The translations under genes were made by a program, and so were the position numbers. Shown here in pieces: positions 42,786-51,418 of a stretch of 64,000 bases of DNA. This DNA comes from Geomonas silvestris (lineage in GTDB: Bacteria > Desulfobacterota > Desulfuromonadia > Geobacterales > Geobacteraceae): NCBI RefSeq assembly GCF_014193515.1, contig NZ_BLXX01000004.1, positions 248,001 to 312,000 on the forward strand. Direction: 5' to 3'. Numbering within the stretch: position 1 is the stretch's first letter; the number at the start of each line of letters is the position of its first letter. The notes beneath the pieces are model-generated. The model was given only the letters and a program-made list of their open reading frames with translations. It had not been told where the DNA came from and made no database searches.

Positions 42786-43202
42786 GAGATGTTCTCCTTT
42801 TTAAGCGGGATGCGCTCGGTAATTTTTACTCCTTCCGGACAAGCCGCGTCAAGCTGCAAATCTCCCCGAAGCTCGCAGCCCCCCTCCCCCTTGACCCGGG
42901 AGTGCACCTGCACCGGATGCCGGGTGGTCCGATCCATCCCGCCTCCCCACTGCTCGCTCCCCGGTCCGGAAGCGAAGCTCGCTCCACATCCATCCCATCC
43001 CTGGGTAAAAGCCACAAGACGATCCAAAAGATGGCTTTGTAAAAGCAGCCAGTTAAGAGGAACCTTCAACAAGCTTTTTAGCCCCTAGAGGAGTCAAAAA
43101 TCTTTGAACGTGGCATAAGAGGACACGATTTTTTTGGATGTAAGTCACCACATGGCCGATAAGAGCATTAAAGACGATACTCAACATCCATGAGGAGGCA
43201 TC
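42786..43202. other. Spacer with PBP promoter; no gene seen
   Basis: The PBP promoter is at 42823-42852. The rest, to about 43050, contains GC-rich sequence with only incidental frames. The last 150 bases, before the AT-rich orphan gene, become AT-rich with long T runs (GATTTTTTTGGATG) and carry that gene's GAGGAGG ribosome binding site. Confidence 0.5.
42823..42852 (-). promoter_or_regulatory. Possible sigma-70 promoter for the class A PBP gene
   Basis: TTGACG (42852-42847) and TAAAAA (42828-42823) on the minus strand are 18 bases apart and lie about 40 bases before the PBP start. Moderate match. Confidence 0.4.
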
Positions 43203-43694
43203 ATGTCCGAACCAGTAACTGAAGAATCCCTTCGTGCGCGGGCTATAAAGATTTGTAACGATTTCATGGTCGACAAATATGTAGAAAGCGTAAAAGCATC
43301 AAAATGCCCTTGTCTGGATGAACCTGGCTATTTGATCTTTTCTCCGAATGATAATAACCAGATGGTATATATCTCCAGTGACACGATTTTTAGGGGTATG
43401 CTTGAGAGTCCCGAGAGCAAATTGCAGGCAGTTCCATTTTCAAACAGGGACGACATTGTTGAATTTATTAGATGGTTCTATGTAGCCAGAAAAAACAGTG
43501 GCATCATGGAAAGCCTCAAAGAAAATTGCTCTTTTGACGATTCTTGTATTGAGGATCTGTCCGATGAGGATATTGATGAATTTCTTTTCAATACATTTAT
43601 CGGACCATCCAGCATGAACGGTTTATATTGTCAAAAGCAAGGGCTTACGGGCTGTTGTTTTTATACTACAGGGTGTGATGTACAAGGCGTTTGA
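43203..43694 (+). CDS. AT-rich orphan protein with Cys-rich C-terminus
   Basis: 163 residues, with composition and codon use clearly AT-richer than every neighbour (many ATA, AAA, TTT). It begins MSEPVTEESLRARAIKICND. The body is acidic with no TM. The C-terminal 60 residues hold eight Cys: CSFDDSCIEDL, then YCQKQGLTGCCFYTTGCDVQ. The start has a strong GAGGAGG ribosome binding site. I do not recognise a family. The layout (soluble acidic body followed by a Cys/Thr/Gly tail) recalls nitrile-hydratase-leader or lanthipeptide-type precursors, but no modifying enzyme is nearby. Likely acquired by transfer. Spacing to the copper operon is 238 bases. Confidence 0.7.
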   Translation: MSEPVTEESLRARAIKICNDFMVDKYVESVKASKCPCLDEPGYLIFSPNDNNQMVYISSDTIFRGMLESPESKLQAVPFSNRDDIVEFIRWFYVARKNSGIMESLKENCSFDDSCIEDLSDEDIDEFLFNTFIGPSSMNGLYCQKQGLTGCCFYTTGCDVQGV

Positions 43695-43861
43695 TCGCCT
43701 GTACCTTAATGGGGTAGCGTTGTCTCACCTTGGCATGCTGCCCCAGTTCTCGACCCCACCAGTTTGGCCGCTTAATTCTCCCTCATTTTGATCCTCTTGT
43801 ATCCTCTGGGATTCACTTATACCTTTTACCCATCCCCCAGGTTGCGTCTCTCCAATTCCCC

Positions 43862-43890
43862 TTGACTCAAATACCCGCCAGGGGTATGTT
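43862..43890 (+). promoter_or_regulatory. Promoter of the csoR-copA operon
   Basis: TTGACT (43862-43867), 17-base spacer, TATGTT (43885-43890). A CsoR-type palindrome fills the spacer and overlaps the -10, so a bound repressor would block RNA polymerase. Start expected near 43897, 36 bases before the csoR ATG. Confidence 0.75.
43871..43887. promoter_or_regulatory. CsoR-type operator 1
   Basis: ATACCC-GCCAG-GGGTAT, a perfect 6-5-6 palindrome. CsoR operators are typically GC-tract pseudo-palindromes of the form TACCC(N)GGGTA, so this is a good candidate copper-responsive site. Confidence 0.75.
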
Positions 43891-43902
43891 TGATCTTACT
43901 GC

Positions 43903-43919
43903 ATACCCCTACCGGGTAT
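43903..43919. promoter_or_regulatory. CsoR-type operator 2
   Basis: ATACCC-CTACC-GGGTAT, a second perfect 6-5-6 palindrome. Its centre is 32 bases (three helical turns) from that of operator 1, so the two could be bound side by side on one face of the DNA; it covers the expected transcript start. Confidence 0.75.
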
Positions 43920-43932
43920 CCAAGGAGTCGTT

Positions 43933-44217
43933 ATGGAAGAGAGTCAGAAAAAACTGCTGGCCCGGGTCAAGCGCATCGGCGGCCAGGTGGCGGGCGTCGA
44001 GCGGATGTTGAACGAGAAGCGCTACTGCGTCGATATCCTGAACCAGATCGCGGCGGTACGCTCGGCACTGGACGCGCTCGGGGTGGAGCTCTTGACGCGG
44101 CACCTGGAGAGCTGCGTCCTTGGTCACGGCAGCGACAACGAGCACCCGGAAGCTAAGGCCATGTCGCAGCAGGAGCTTCTGGCCGAGGTAAAGACCGCCC
44201 TGTCGCGGTTTCTCTAG
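43933..44217 (+). CDS. csoR: Copper-sensing repressor CsoR
   Basis: 94 residues, all-helical CsoR/RcnR family. Metal ligands fit the CsoR x-C-H-C fingerprint: Cys32 in KRYCVDIL, His57 and Cys61 in TRHLESCVL. There is no N-terminal His as in RcnR, so Cu(I) rather than Ni/Co is expected. RVKRIGGQVAGVERML is the DNA-binding face. AAGGAG (43922-43927) sets the ATG at 43933. It heads the copper operon 12 bases before copA and should repress its own promoter until Cu(I) binds. Confidence 0.92.
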   Translation: MEESQKKLLARVKRIGGQVAGVERMLNEKRYCVDILNQIAAVRSALDALGVELLTRHLESCVLGHGSDNEHPEAKAMSQQELLAEVKTALSRFL

Positions 44218-44229
44218 AGGAGAAGGACC

Positions 44230-46521
44230 ATGACTACAGCTAAGACTGCACGCTGCGAACTGCCGCTGGTGGGGATGCACTGCGCCGGATGCGCCGGACG
44301 CATCGAGAAAGCCCTGGCCCAGGCAGACGGCGTCGAAACGGCCAGCGTCAACTTCGCCACCAGCCGCGCCACGGTCAGCTACGACCCGCAGGCGACCGGG
44401 GTCGAGGCATTGAGCCAACTGGTGCGCGATATGGGCTACCAGGTGATCGATTCCCCGGCGGGTGCCGAGGGGGCCGACAGCGACGAGGTCCGGGCGGCCG
44501 AGAGCGAGGTGCGCGCGGCCGAGTACCGCGAGCAGAAGATCCGCTTCCAGCTCGCCCTGGCGCTCTCCCTGCCGGTGCTCATCCTCGCCATGGCGGGGCA
44601 CCTGGTGCCGGCCTGGGAGGAGTTCTTCGATTTTCCTGGGCGCAACTGGATAGAACTCGCCCTGACCACGCCGGTCCTCTTCTGGGCCGGGCGCGGCTTT
44701 TACACCGGAGCCTGGGCGGCAGCAAAGCACCGGGTGGCCGACATGAACACCCTGGTTGCCCTGGGGACCCTCTCCGCCTACCTCTACAGCCTGGCAGCCA
44801 CCCTCTTCCCTGCCTGGTTCGCCCAGGCCGGCGGCGCACACGCGGCCCACACTGGCGCCCCGGTCTATTACGAGGCGGCGGCTGCCATCGTGACCCTCAT
44901 CCTCATGGGGCGACTTCTGGAGGCCCGCGCCCGCGCCAAGACCGGCGGCGCCATCCGGGCGCTCATGGGGCTGCAGCCCAAGCTTGCCCGCGTGGAGCGC
45001 GACGGGGTGGAACAGGACCTCCCGGTGGCGGAGCTTCGGGTGGGTGACCTCGTCCTGGTGCGCCCCGGCGAGAAGGTGCCGGTAGACGGCGAACTCGTCG
45101 AGGGGGGCTCCAGCGTGGACGAGAGCATGCTGACCGGCGAACCGCTCCCGGTGCAGAAAAAACCCGGCGACACGGTGATCGGCGCGACCCTCAACAAGAC
45201 CGGCGCCTTCAAGATGCGGGCGACCCGGATCGGGCGCGACACGGTGCTGCAGCAGATCGTGCGCCTGGTGCAGGAGGCCCAGGGTTCCAAGGCCCCGATC
45301 CAGCGCCTGGCCGACCTGATCGCCTCCTACTTCGTTCCGGTGGTGCTCTGCCTCGCCATTGCCACCTTCGTCGTCTGGTTCGACCTGGCGCCGCCGGAGT
45401 CGCGCCTCACCATGGCGCTGGTCACCATGGTCTCGGTGCTCATCATCGCCTGCCCCTGCGCCTTGGGGCTCGCCACCCCCACCGCCATCATGGTGGGGAC
45501 CGGTCGCGGCGCGCAGAGCGGCATCCTGATCAAGGGGGGCGAGGCGCTCGAGAAGGCACACCGGCTCACGACCGTCGTCCTGGACAAAACCGGCACCATC
45601 ACCCGCGGCGTGCCGGCGGTGACCGACCTCCTGGCAGTGAACCTCGAGGAGAGCGCGCTCCTCACCCTGGCAGCCTCCGCCGAGGCCGGGAGCGAGCACC
45701 CGCTGGGCGAGGCGATCGTCCGTTCCGCCAAGGAGCGCGACCTTCCCCGCTACCCGGCCAGCGCGTTCCAGGCACTCCCCGGACAGGGGATCGAGGCCAC
45801 GGTCGAGGGGCACCGGGTCCTGGTCGGGACGGCGGCGCTCCTGGCCGAGCGCGGCCTCAGCGTCAATGAAGGCGAAGCGCACCGACTCGCCGACCAGGGG
45901 AAGACGCCGGTCTACGTGGCTCTCGACGGCAATTTTGCCGGCATCATCGCGGTCGCCGACCCGGTGAAGGAAGGGTCGCGCGCGGCGATCCAGCGCCTGC
46001 ACGAGCTGGGACTCGAGGTGATCATGCTGACCGGCGACCAGCGGCGCACCGCCGAGGCGATCGCCCGCGAGGTCGGCGTGGACCGGGTACTGGCCGAGGT
46101 GCTCCCCGAGGCCAAGAACCAGGAGATCAAAAGGCTGCAGGGGACCGGCAAGCTGGTCGCCATGGTGGGCGACGGCATCAACGACGCCCCGGCGCTCGCC
46201 CAGGCGGACGTGGGGATCGCCATGGGAACCGGCACCGACGTTGCCATGGAGGCGGCCGACATCACCCTGGTGCGCGGCGATCTAAACGGCGTGGTGGCGT
46301 CAATCGCGCTCTCCCGCGCCACCATCGCGAACATCAAGCAGAACCTGTTCTTCGCCTTCATCTACAACATCCTGGGGATCCCGATCGCCGCCGGCGCGCT
46401 CTACCCCTTTACCGGCTGGCTCTTGAGCCCGATCATCGCATCGCTCGCCATGGCGCTTTCCTCCGTGAGCGTGGTGAGTAACGCCCTGAGGCTGCGCGGC
46501 TTCAGCGTACAGAGGAGCTAA
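44230..46521 (+). CDS. copA: Cu(I)-exporting P1B-type ATPase CopA
   Basis: 763 residues. One N-terminal HMA domain with CAGC ([14 protein letters not shown]) is followed by eight TM segments. The P1B metal-site motif is [10 protein letters not shown] (CPC near 408-410). The actuator motif [15 protein letters not shown] and the phosphorylation loop DKTGTITRG (Asp near 452) are present. So are the nucleotide-domain EHPLGEAI (HP motif), the hinge [20 protein letters not shown], and the last TM YNxxxx...MxxSS type Cu motifs ([29 protein letters not shown]). It exports Cu(I) from cytoplasm. RBS AGAGGAGAAGGACC. Co-transcribed with csoR and the metal-binding protein. Confidence 0.95.
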   Translation: MTTAKTARCELPLVGMHCAGCAGRIEKALAQADGVETASVNFATSRATVSYDPQATGVEALSQLVRDMGYQVIDSPAGAEGADSDEVRAAESEVRAAEYREQKIRFQLALALSLPVLILAMAGHLVPAWEEFFDFPGRNWIELALTTPVLFWAGRGFYTGAWAAAKHRVADMNTLVALGTLSAYLYSLAATLFPAWFAQAGGAHAAHTGAPVYYEAAAAIVTLILMGRLLEARARAKTGGAIRALMGLQPKLARVERDGVEQDLPVAELRVGDLVLVRPGEKVPVDGELVEGGSSVDESMLTGEPLPVQKKPGDTVIGATLNKTGAFKMRATRIGRDTVLQQIVRLVQEAQGSKAPIQRLADLIASYFVPVVLCLAIATFVVWFDLAPPESRLTMALVTMVSVLIIACPCALGLATPTAIMVGTGRGAQSGILIKGGEALEKAHRLTTVVLDKTGTITRGVPAVTDLLAVNLEESALLTLAASAEAGSEHPLGEAIVRSAKERDLPRYPASAFQALPGQGIEATVEGHRVLVGTAALLAERGLSVNEGEAHRLADQGKTPVYVALDGNFAGIIAVADPVKEGSRAAIQRLHELGLEVIMLTGDQRRTAEAIAREVGVDRVLAEVLPEAKNQEIKRLQGTGKLVAMVGDGINDAPALAQADVGIAMGTGTDVAMEAADITLVRGDLNGVVASIALSRATIANIKQNLFFAFIYNILGIPIAAGALYPFTGWLLSPIIASLAMALSSVSVVSNALRLRGFSVQRS

Positions 46522-46524
46522 ACC

Positions 46525-46734
46525 ATGGACGGCATCCAGATCCTGGTAACCTTGGGCGGCATCGCCCTCATCGCGGCAACGCTCTGGTTCTTCTTCGGCA
46601 AGAGCGCCGGTCCCGGCACGGGGAAAAAGAAGTACTCCTGCCCCATGCACCCCTGGATCACCAGCGACGATCCGGCAACCCCCTGTTCCCTGTGCGGGAT
46701 GCCGCTGGTGCAAAGCGACGGGCCGAAGCAGTAA
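46525..46734 (+). CDS. Small membrane-anchored heavy-metal-binding protein
   Basis: 69 residues. One TM helix (GIQILVTLGGIALIAATLWFF) is followed by a metal-binding domain with KYSCPMHPWITS and PCSLCGMPLV, the Cys/His/Met pattern of the heavy-metal-binding domain (PF19335) that often lies at the N-terminus of Cu ATPases or as a separate protein next to them. Starts three bases after copA, so translationally linked. Likely to hand Cu(I) to, or receive it from, CopA. Confidence 0.88.
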   Translation: MDGIQILVTLGGIALIAATLWFFFGKSAGPGTGKKKYSCPMHPWITSDDPATPCSLCGMPLVQSDGPKQ

Positions 46735-46824
46735 CCCGTCACCAGCGAGCCCGGAAGAAGGTTCCTCGGACCGTTCGGGATGCTGGGCGTAGTGCAACCG
46801 CATGCAGCTCTCCGCCAAGTCGGA

Positions 46825-46840
46825 GCGAATGATGATTCGC
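46825..46840. repeat. Short perfect palindrome, possible REP-like element
   Basis: GCGAAT-GATG-ATTCGC followed by CCCCTACC. Sequences of this form occur as dispersed palindromic repeats in some genomes (recollection only); only one copy is in this window. Confidence 0.25.
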
Positions 46841-46880
46841 CCCTACCGGGCCCTTCTCCCTGAACTTCCCTAGGCACCCA

Positions 46881-46914
46881 AAAAAGGGGCCAGTCTCTAC
46901 AGGCTGGCCCCTTT
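46881..46914. terminator. Bidirectional intrinsic terminator
   Basis: GGGGCCAG (46886-46893) pairs with CTGGCCCC (46904-46911), preceded by AAAAA and followed by TTTT. It lies between the copper operon (plus) and the MFS gene (minus). Confidence 0.88.
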
Positions 46915-46942
46915 TCACGAGGCAGGTGCGTCTATCAGGTCC

Positions 46943-48142
46943 CTAGGGCTCCTTCGTGGGGGCAGGCTGCGCCTGCAGGCGGCGCCCCATGATGAGCGCA
47001 CCGGAAACGACGGCCAGTCCCGCCAGCACCAGGTTCGAGATGAGGAAGGCGTGGCCGCTTCCCCGGTGCTCGAGCGAACCCCAGAGCACCCCGGCCATGA
47101 GGCTTCCCAGCGCCTGCCCCACCACCCGCGCAATGGAGAGGAGCCCGGAGGCGACCGAATCGGTCTCCTCGGGAGCCAGCGATAGGACGGCGGCGTTGTT
47201 CGCCGCCTGGAACAGCGCGCGCCCCAGCCCTATCCCGCCCAGCCCCAGCGCCACACTTCCGGTGATCCCCTGCAGGCAGGAAGCGAGCGCCATCACCGCG
47301 CTCCCCGCCCAACTCACCAAGGTGAACCCCTTGCGGTCCGAGAGCTTTCCGGCCCAAGGCCCCAGGAAGAGCAGCATGAGCGGCGGCACCAAAAGCACCA
47401 GGCCGACCCGCCCCGGGGTCATCCCCCCCGCCTCCAGATAAAAGGGCCACAGGACGTTGGTCCCGAAAGACTGGGCGAAGAAGAGGACCGTTGCCAACAG
47501 CGCCAGGAGAAAGCGCGGCGCCCGCGCCGCACGGCGCAGCCCCTCTTTAAGCCCCACGCCGCGCAGTTCGCCCAAACGCCCCGAGAGCGCCAAGGCCACC
47601 ATCCCCAGCGGCAGGTTCAGGTAGAAGATGCTGCGCCACCCCAGGAGGTCGACCAGGAAGCCCCCCACCGGCGGCCCGGTCAGGGTCCCGGCCGCCACCG
47701 AGCCGGCCACCATCCCAAGCGCCCACCCCTTGCGTTCCGGAAAGGTCGCCGCGGCAAGCCCCGGCACCAGCCCGATCACCCCCGCCCCGGCGATCCCCTG
47801 CAGGAAGCGGAGCGTGAAGAGCCACCCAAGGTTGGGGGAGAGCCCCAACAACAGCGAGATGGCACTGAACGTCAGCAGCGAGACCCGGTAGACCCGCACC
47901 GTCCCGAAGCGCCCGGCCAGCCCCGACAGGGGGAGAAAGGCGAGCGCCGAGCCGATCAGGTAGAGCGATGCCGCCCACTGCACCCCGGCGGCGTCGCTGT
48001 GGAAATGGGCCGCCAGCGAAGGGAGCGCCAGGTTCAGCGCACTGGCATCGAGGGTGGAAAGGGTGACGCCGATAAGCAGCGCAGCCAGGCGCAGGTCGGC
48101 GCGAAAAATGGTGAACCGTCGAAACATCTCAAACATCCTCAT
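46943..48142 (-). CDS. MFS transporter, DHA2 (EmrB/QacA)-type drug efflux
   Basis: About 399 residues with 12 hydrophobic segments. Motif A-like GRFGTVRVYRVSLLTFSAISLL follows TM2. TM1 contains TLSTLDASALNLALPSLA (the DHA2 motif D1 with Asp). Antiporter motif C appears in TM5 as AGSVAAGTLTGPPVGGFL. These features define a proton-driven multidrug exporter. Start ambiguous: ATG 48142, 48136 or 48127 all plausible. A hairpin with a U tract lies in the leader at 48256-48296. Confidence 0.88.
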   Translation of the reverse strand: MRMFEMFRRFTIFRADLRLAALLIGVTLSTLDASALNLALPSLAAHFHSDAAGVQWAASLYLIGSALAFLPLSGLAGRFGTVRVYRVSLLTFSAISLLLGLSPNLGWLFTLRFLQGIAGAGVIGLVPGLAAATFPERKGWALGMVAGSVAAGTLTGPPVGGFLVDLLGWRSIFYLNLPLGMVALALSGRLGELRGVGLKEGLRRAARAPRFLLALLATVLFFAQSFGTNVLWPFYLEAGGMTPGRVGLVLLVPPLMLLFLGPWAGKLSDRKGFTLVSWAGSAVMALASCLQGITGSVALGLGGIGLGRALFQAANNAAVLSLAPEETDSVASGLLSIARVVGQALGSLMAGVLWGSLEHRGSGHAFLISNLVLAGLAVVSGALIMGRRLQAQPAPTKEP

Positions 48143-48255
48143 TCCCAGCCGGGCACGGCGCCTGGGCGGCACCGCACCGATCGGGCTCTTCTGTTGGGGC
48201 AGCAACCAGCCGGGCACGCCTGCCCCGGGCCGCGGCTTTTTCGGCTCCTCGCGGG

Positions 48256-48296
48256 AAAACGGAAGGGTGCCCGATTAAAACAGCCCTCCGTTTTTT
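48256..48296. terminator. Attenuator-like hairpin in the MFS leader
   Basis: AAAACGGA(A)GGG pairs with CCCTCCGTTTT with a single bulged A. On the minus strand the stem is followed by TTTT, about 115 bases upstream of the MFS start; on the plus strand it is followed by a run of T. Confidence 0.5.
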
Positions 48297-48462
48297 ATCA
48301 GGGCTCCATTCACCCATATTCTAATGAGTTACCTGCCGCACCGGTCGAACAGGTGCAATCAGGGACATCCTTCCCCCGCGGCCGCCTCCCCATTCTACCC
48401 TTATCTTTCGACTAGTTACAAATTTTAACATTATGGCACCATTCCTGAAGTATCTCATGAAA

Positions 48463-48506
48463 GGATCCGGCAGACACCGGTAAGCCGGCAGACCGGCACC
48501 GGATCC
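48463..48506 (+). promoter_or_regulatory. Hairpin in the leader of the multicopper oxidase mRNA
   Basis: GGATCCGG (48463-48470) is exactly complementary to CCGGATCC (48499-48506); the loop contains a further CCGG/CCGG pairing. The structure ends 31 bases before the ATG at 48538. Confidence 0.45.
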
Positions 48507-48537
48507 CATGCTATGTCATTTAGAATGGGGAGGAAGT

Positions 48538-50505
48538 ATGAAAAGGAGATCCGTCTTTCTGTTTTTGTGCCTTTGGGCGCTGCTGGTTGCCGGCTGCGGC
48601 AAGAGTTCCCCGGGAACCGTGGTCCAGGCGAGTTCCGGCAAGGATCTTTTGGATCCTCTGGCCCTGCAGCAGTTCGCCAACGACCTGCCGCTCATCCCGA
48701 TCGCGGTGCCGGATACCACGACCGTGCCGGGGGCCGAGTCCTACACCGTGGTGGCCGAGCAGAGCGCCGGCTACGATTTCGGGCTGCGCAAGAAGGACGG
48801 CAGCGAGTTCGTCAACCCGGCCACCGGCGCCCCGATCCGCACCACGGTCTGGGGCTATACCACCAACGGGATCAAGGCGGGCTACCTGGGTGCCACCATC
48901 GAGGCGCGCTCCACCCTCCCCGGAGAGACCGGCAAACCGGTGCAGGTTAAGTACCTCAACAACCTGCGCAGCCCAAGCGGGCAGTTGCTCGTGAAGCACC
49001 TGCTCACCGTGGACCCGACCCTCGGGGGGGCGAACATGGGGGACCCCGAGATCCGCATCGTGACGCACCTGCACGGCGGCCACGTGGCACCCGAGTTCGA
49101 CGGCCACCCCGAGGCCTGGATCACCAACAACCCGGCCGCAAGCGGGCTCCCCGCCGATCCCGTCAGCGGCCGTCCCGAGCGCCCCGCCAGCAACACGGTC
49201 AGCTACCGCTACACCAACGACCAACCCGCCAACCAGCTCTGGTACCACGACCACGCCATGGGGATCACCCGGCTCAACGTCTACGCCGGCCTCGCCGCCA
49301 ACTACCTGTTGCGCGACAGCAGCGAAGATGCCCTGAACCTGCCGCGCGGCGCCTACGAGATCCCGCTGGTGATCCAGGACAAGTCCTTCAACGAGGACGG
49401 GTCGCTGCACTGCGACTCCAACGCCCTTTTGAACCCGGACGGCAACCAGGTCACCCTGGACGGCAAGCCGGTGTTCAGCTCCAACCCCGAGTTCTTCGGC
49501 AACGTGATCACCGTGAACGGCAAGGCCTGGCCCAAGCTCGAGGTGGAGCCGCGCAAGTACCGATTCCGCATGCTGAACGGTTCCGATTCCCGCTTCTACC
49601 ACATCTGGCTCGAGCGCAGCGACGGGCTCCCGATCCCGGCTGGCGCCATCACCCAGATCGGCAACGACGGCGGGCTCCTTCCGGCTGCGGTCTCCGGCAT
49701 CGGCAGCCAAGAGGAACACGGCTTGCTGCTCGCCCTGGCCGAGCGCGCCGACCTGATCGTCGACTTCTCGAAGTTCCCGGCCGGCACGAAGATCACCGTC
49801 CGTAACGACGCCGCCACCCCCTACCCGAGCGGCTCGGAGGTGAACCCGGCCACCACGGGGCGGATCATGCAGTTCAGGGTCACGAAGCCGCTCGCGCAGG
49901 CCGATACGAGCCAGCTCCCGGCCAACCCGCGCGCGCTCTCCGCACTGGCGGCACCTGACAACGTGCGTCTGGTCGACCTGCAGGAGACCGAGGAGAACGG
50001 TGCCTACCTGTACGACCCGATGACCGGCTCCATCTCGAAGCGGCTCAAGATCCTTTTGAACGGGCTCCCCTTCGACGCGCCGGTCACCGAGAACATCCGG
50101 CTCAACGACGTGGAGGACTGGATCATCATCAACAACACCGTGGACATGCACCCGATGCACCTGCACCTGGTGCACTTCGAGGTGATCGAGAAAGGGAGCA
50201 TCACCCCGGGGGCCTACACCCCGGCCGACGGTGCAGGCGGGATGCCGCAGGTGGCGCCCGGCGGGCTGCGCCCCTCCACCAACCCCGACGGGACTGCCGC
50301 GGACGCCGATTCGCCCTACACCGTGCAGCCACAGGAGGGGGGCCTCAAGGACACCGTTCGGGTCCCCCCAGCCGACGACCTGCTGGGGAGCCAGGGGTAC
50401 GTGCGGGTCCGGGCGAAGTTCGACCTGATCGGGACCTACATGTGGCACTGCCACATCCTGGCCCACGAGGACCACGAGATGATGCGCCCGTTCCGGGTGC
50501 AGTAG
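48538..50505 (+). CDS. Multicopper oxidase lipoprotein (OmpB/CotA-like)
   Basis: 655 residues. A lipoprotein signal (LCLWALLVAGCGKSSPG, lipobox VAGC, Cys near 19) anchors it. The four copper-binding segments are all present: HLHGGHVAPEFDGHP, WYHDHAMGITRLNVYAG, HPMHLHLVHFEV, and WHCHILAHEDHEMM (type 1 site with Cys, His and Met). This is the spore-coat CotA/bilirubin oxidase branch; in Geobacter sulfurreducens relatives (OmpB, OmpC) are needed for Fe(III)/Mn oxide reduction. Start 48538 is set by GGGGAGGAAGT. Being near csoR-copA it may also oxidise Cu(I) in the periplasm (inference). Confidence 0.93.
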   Translation: MKRRSVFLFLCLWALLVAGCGKSSPGTVVQASSGKDLLDPLALQQFANDLPLIPIAVPDTTTVPGAESYTVVAEQSAGYDFGLRKKDGSEFVNPATGAPIRTTVWGYTTNGIKAGYLGATIEARSTLPGETGKPVQVKYLNNLRSPSGQLLVKHLLTVDPTLGGANMGDPEIRIVTHLHGGHVAPEFDGHPEAWITNNPAASGLPADPVSGRPERPASNTVSYRYTNDQPANQLWYHDHAMGITRLNVYAGLAANYLLRDSSEDALNLPRGAYEIPLVIQDKSFNEDGSLHCDSNALLNPDGNQVTLDGKPVFSSNPEFFGNVITVNGKAWPKLEVEPRKYRFRMLNGSDSRFYHIWLERSDGLPIPAGAITQIGNDGGLLPAAVSGIGSQEEHGLLLALAERADLIVDFSKFPAGTKITVRNDAATPYPSGSEVNPATTGRIMQFRVTKPLAQADTSQLPANPRALSALAAPDNVRLVDLQETEENGAYLYDPMTGSISKRLKILLNGLPFDAPVTENIRLNDVEDWIIINNTVDMHPMHLHLVHFEVIEKGSITPGAYTPADGAGGMPQVAPGGLRPSTNPDGTAADADSPYTVQPQEGGLKDTVRVPPADDLLGSQGYVRVRAKFDLIGTYMWHCHILAHEDHEMMRPFRVQ

Positions 50506-50530
50506 CCACGGTCACTCGACCAGCACAGCA

Positions 50531-50570
50531 AAAAAAGAAGCGGCGTTCCCTGAAGGAGCGCCGCTTCTTG
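50531..50570. terminator. Intrinsic terminator between convergent genes
   Basis: AAGAAGCGGCGTTCC pairs with GGAGCGCCGCTTCTT. On the minus strand it is followed by TTTTTTT, serving the SRPBCC gene best; on the plus strand the tail is only GTTTGG. Confidence 0.8.
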
Positions 50571-50622
50571 TTTGGCAGGACAAGCGAGGTTCCATGCAAG
50601 GTCCCTATCCCTATCCCAGCCC

Positions 50623-51096
50623 CTAGTCCCTAGCCCCTGGTTCCAGCCCAAAGAGCCGCTCGACCACCTCGCGCCGGTAGTCGAAGATGGCGCCGATTTT
50701 CCTGCGCACCATCCCGGATGCCAGGCTTCCCAACGGTCCCAGCGGCAGGGCGAAGTGCACGATGTCGCGCATCTCCACCCCCTGGGGGACCTCCCGGAAC
50801 AGGTGCTGGTGGTGCCAGAGCCGGTAGGGCCCCAGGCGCTGCTCGTCCACGAAGTAGTGCGGTGCCTCGCAGTGGGTGATCTCGGTCACCCAGGAAAGCG
50901 GCAGCCCCAAAAGCGGGGTCACCGTGTAGGTTATGATCATGCCTGCGTACATCTCGCTCTGGGGTGGGGAGGTCACCTTGAAACCGAGCCAGGGCGGCGT
51001 GATGGTGGCCAGGTTCTCGGGGCAGCCAAAGAAATCCCAGGCCTTGTCGAGGGTGATGGGGAGCAGGTGCACCTGTTCGAAACGTTCCACTGACAT
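50623..51096 (-). CDS. SRPBCC (START-like) domain protein
   Basis: 157 residues, polyketide cyclase/START-like fold: RFEQVHLLPITLDKAWDFFGCPENLATITPPWLGFKV at the start, then TYTVTPLLGLPLSWVTEITHCEAPHYFVDEQRLGPYRLWHHQHLF, RDIVHFALPLGPLGSLA. The family binds hydrophobic ligands or acts as a cell-division-inhibitor-like protein; no catalytic residue can be assigned. Start at ATG 51096 (MSVERF) with GAGGAAGGTATCG, instead of 51189. Single gene. Confidence 0.85.
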   Translation of the reverse strand: MSVERFEQVHLLPITLDKAWDFFGCPENLATITPPWLGFKVTSPPQSEMYAGMIITYTVTPLLGLPLSWVTEITHCEAPHYFVDEQRLGPYRLWHHQHLFREVPQGVEMRDIVHFALPLGPLGSLASGMVRRKIGAIFDYRREVVERLFGLEPGARD

Positions 51097-51418
51097 CGAT
51101 ACCTTCCTCTGCAGCACCAGGGCCTGAATCTTCCGGATACCATGACGATTGCCGATTCTTTCCAGGACCGGCGTCACTGTCTCAACCACCCGAAGGTGAT
51201 GGCTTAAAAGCTACCAGAGTTCGCTTCCGACTCAACCGGCACGGCCGCCTTCTCTTCAGGAAAATCGCTAGCTGGTCGCGGTTTGTTTAACATTGACATC
51301 GCAAAGAGCTTGTCCTACCTTACCTGCGCGAGGTTCCTTCGGCGATCGGCGGTACTGGCCACAGATCCAGTCTGCCGGCACGCGAAGCTCCGCCATCCCA
51401 CACAAACCAGGAGGTAGT
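51097..51418. other. Spacer before the rubredoxin-domain gene
   Basis: No gene seen. The plus-strand promoter at 51293-51321 belongs to the rubredoxin gene; the minus half carries the SRPBCC 5' region. Confidence 0.5.
51293..51321 (+). promoter_or_regulatory. Possible sigma-70 promoter for the rubredoxin-domain gene
   Basis: A perfect TTGACA (51293-51298), 17 bases, then TACCTT (51316-51321), about 100 bases before the start codon. The -10 is weak. Confidence 0.45.

Larger units (their letters stand above)
48143..48537. other. Divergent leader region of MFS and multicopper oxidase genes
   Basis: No gene. It holds an attenuator-like hairpin at 48256-48296 and an AT-rich patch near 48410-48450 (CAAATTTTAACATTATGG). 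It also holds the GGATCCGG...CCGGATCC hairpin at 48463-48506 upstream of the oxidase. Confidence 0.5.

Noticed and set aside
42826-43088. Several short frames before the AT-rich orphan gene
   Set aside because: None has an RBS or motif; they overlap on both strands in the PBP leader.
43095-43140. Possible sigma-54 promoter TGGCAT near 43113
   Set aside because: The GC at the -12 position is missing at correct spacing, so the consensus is not met.
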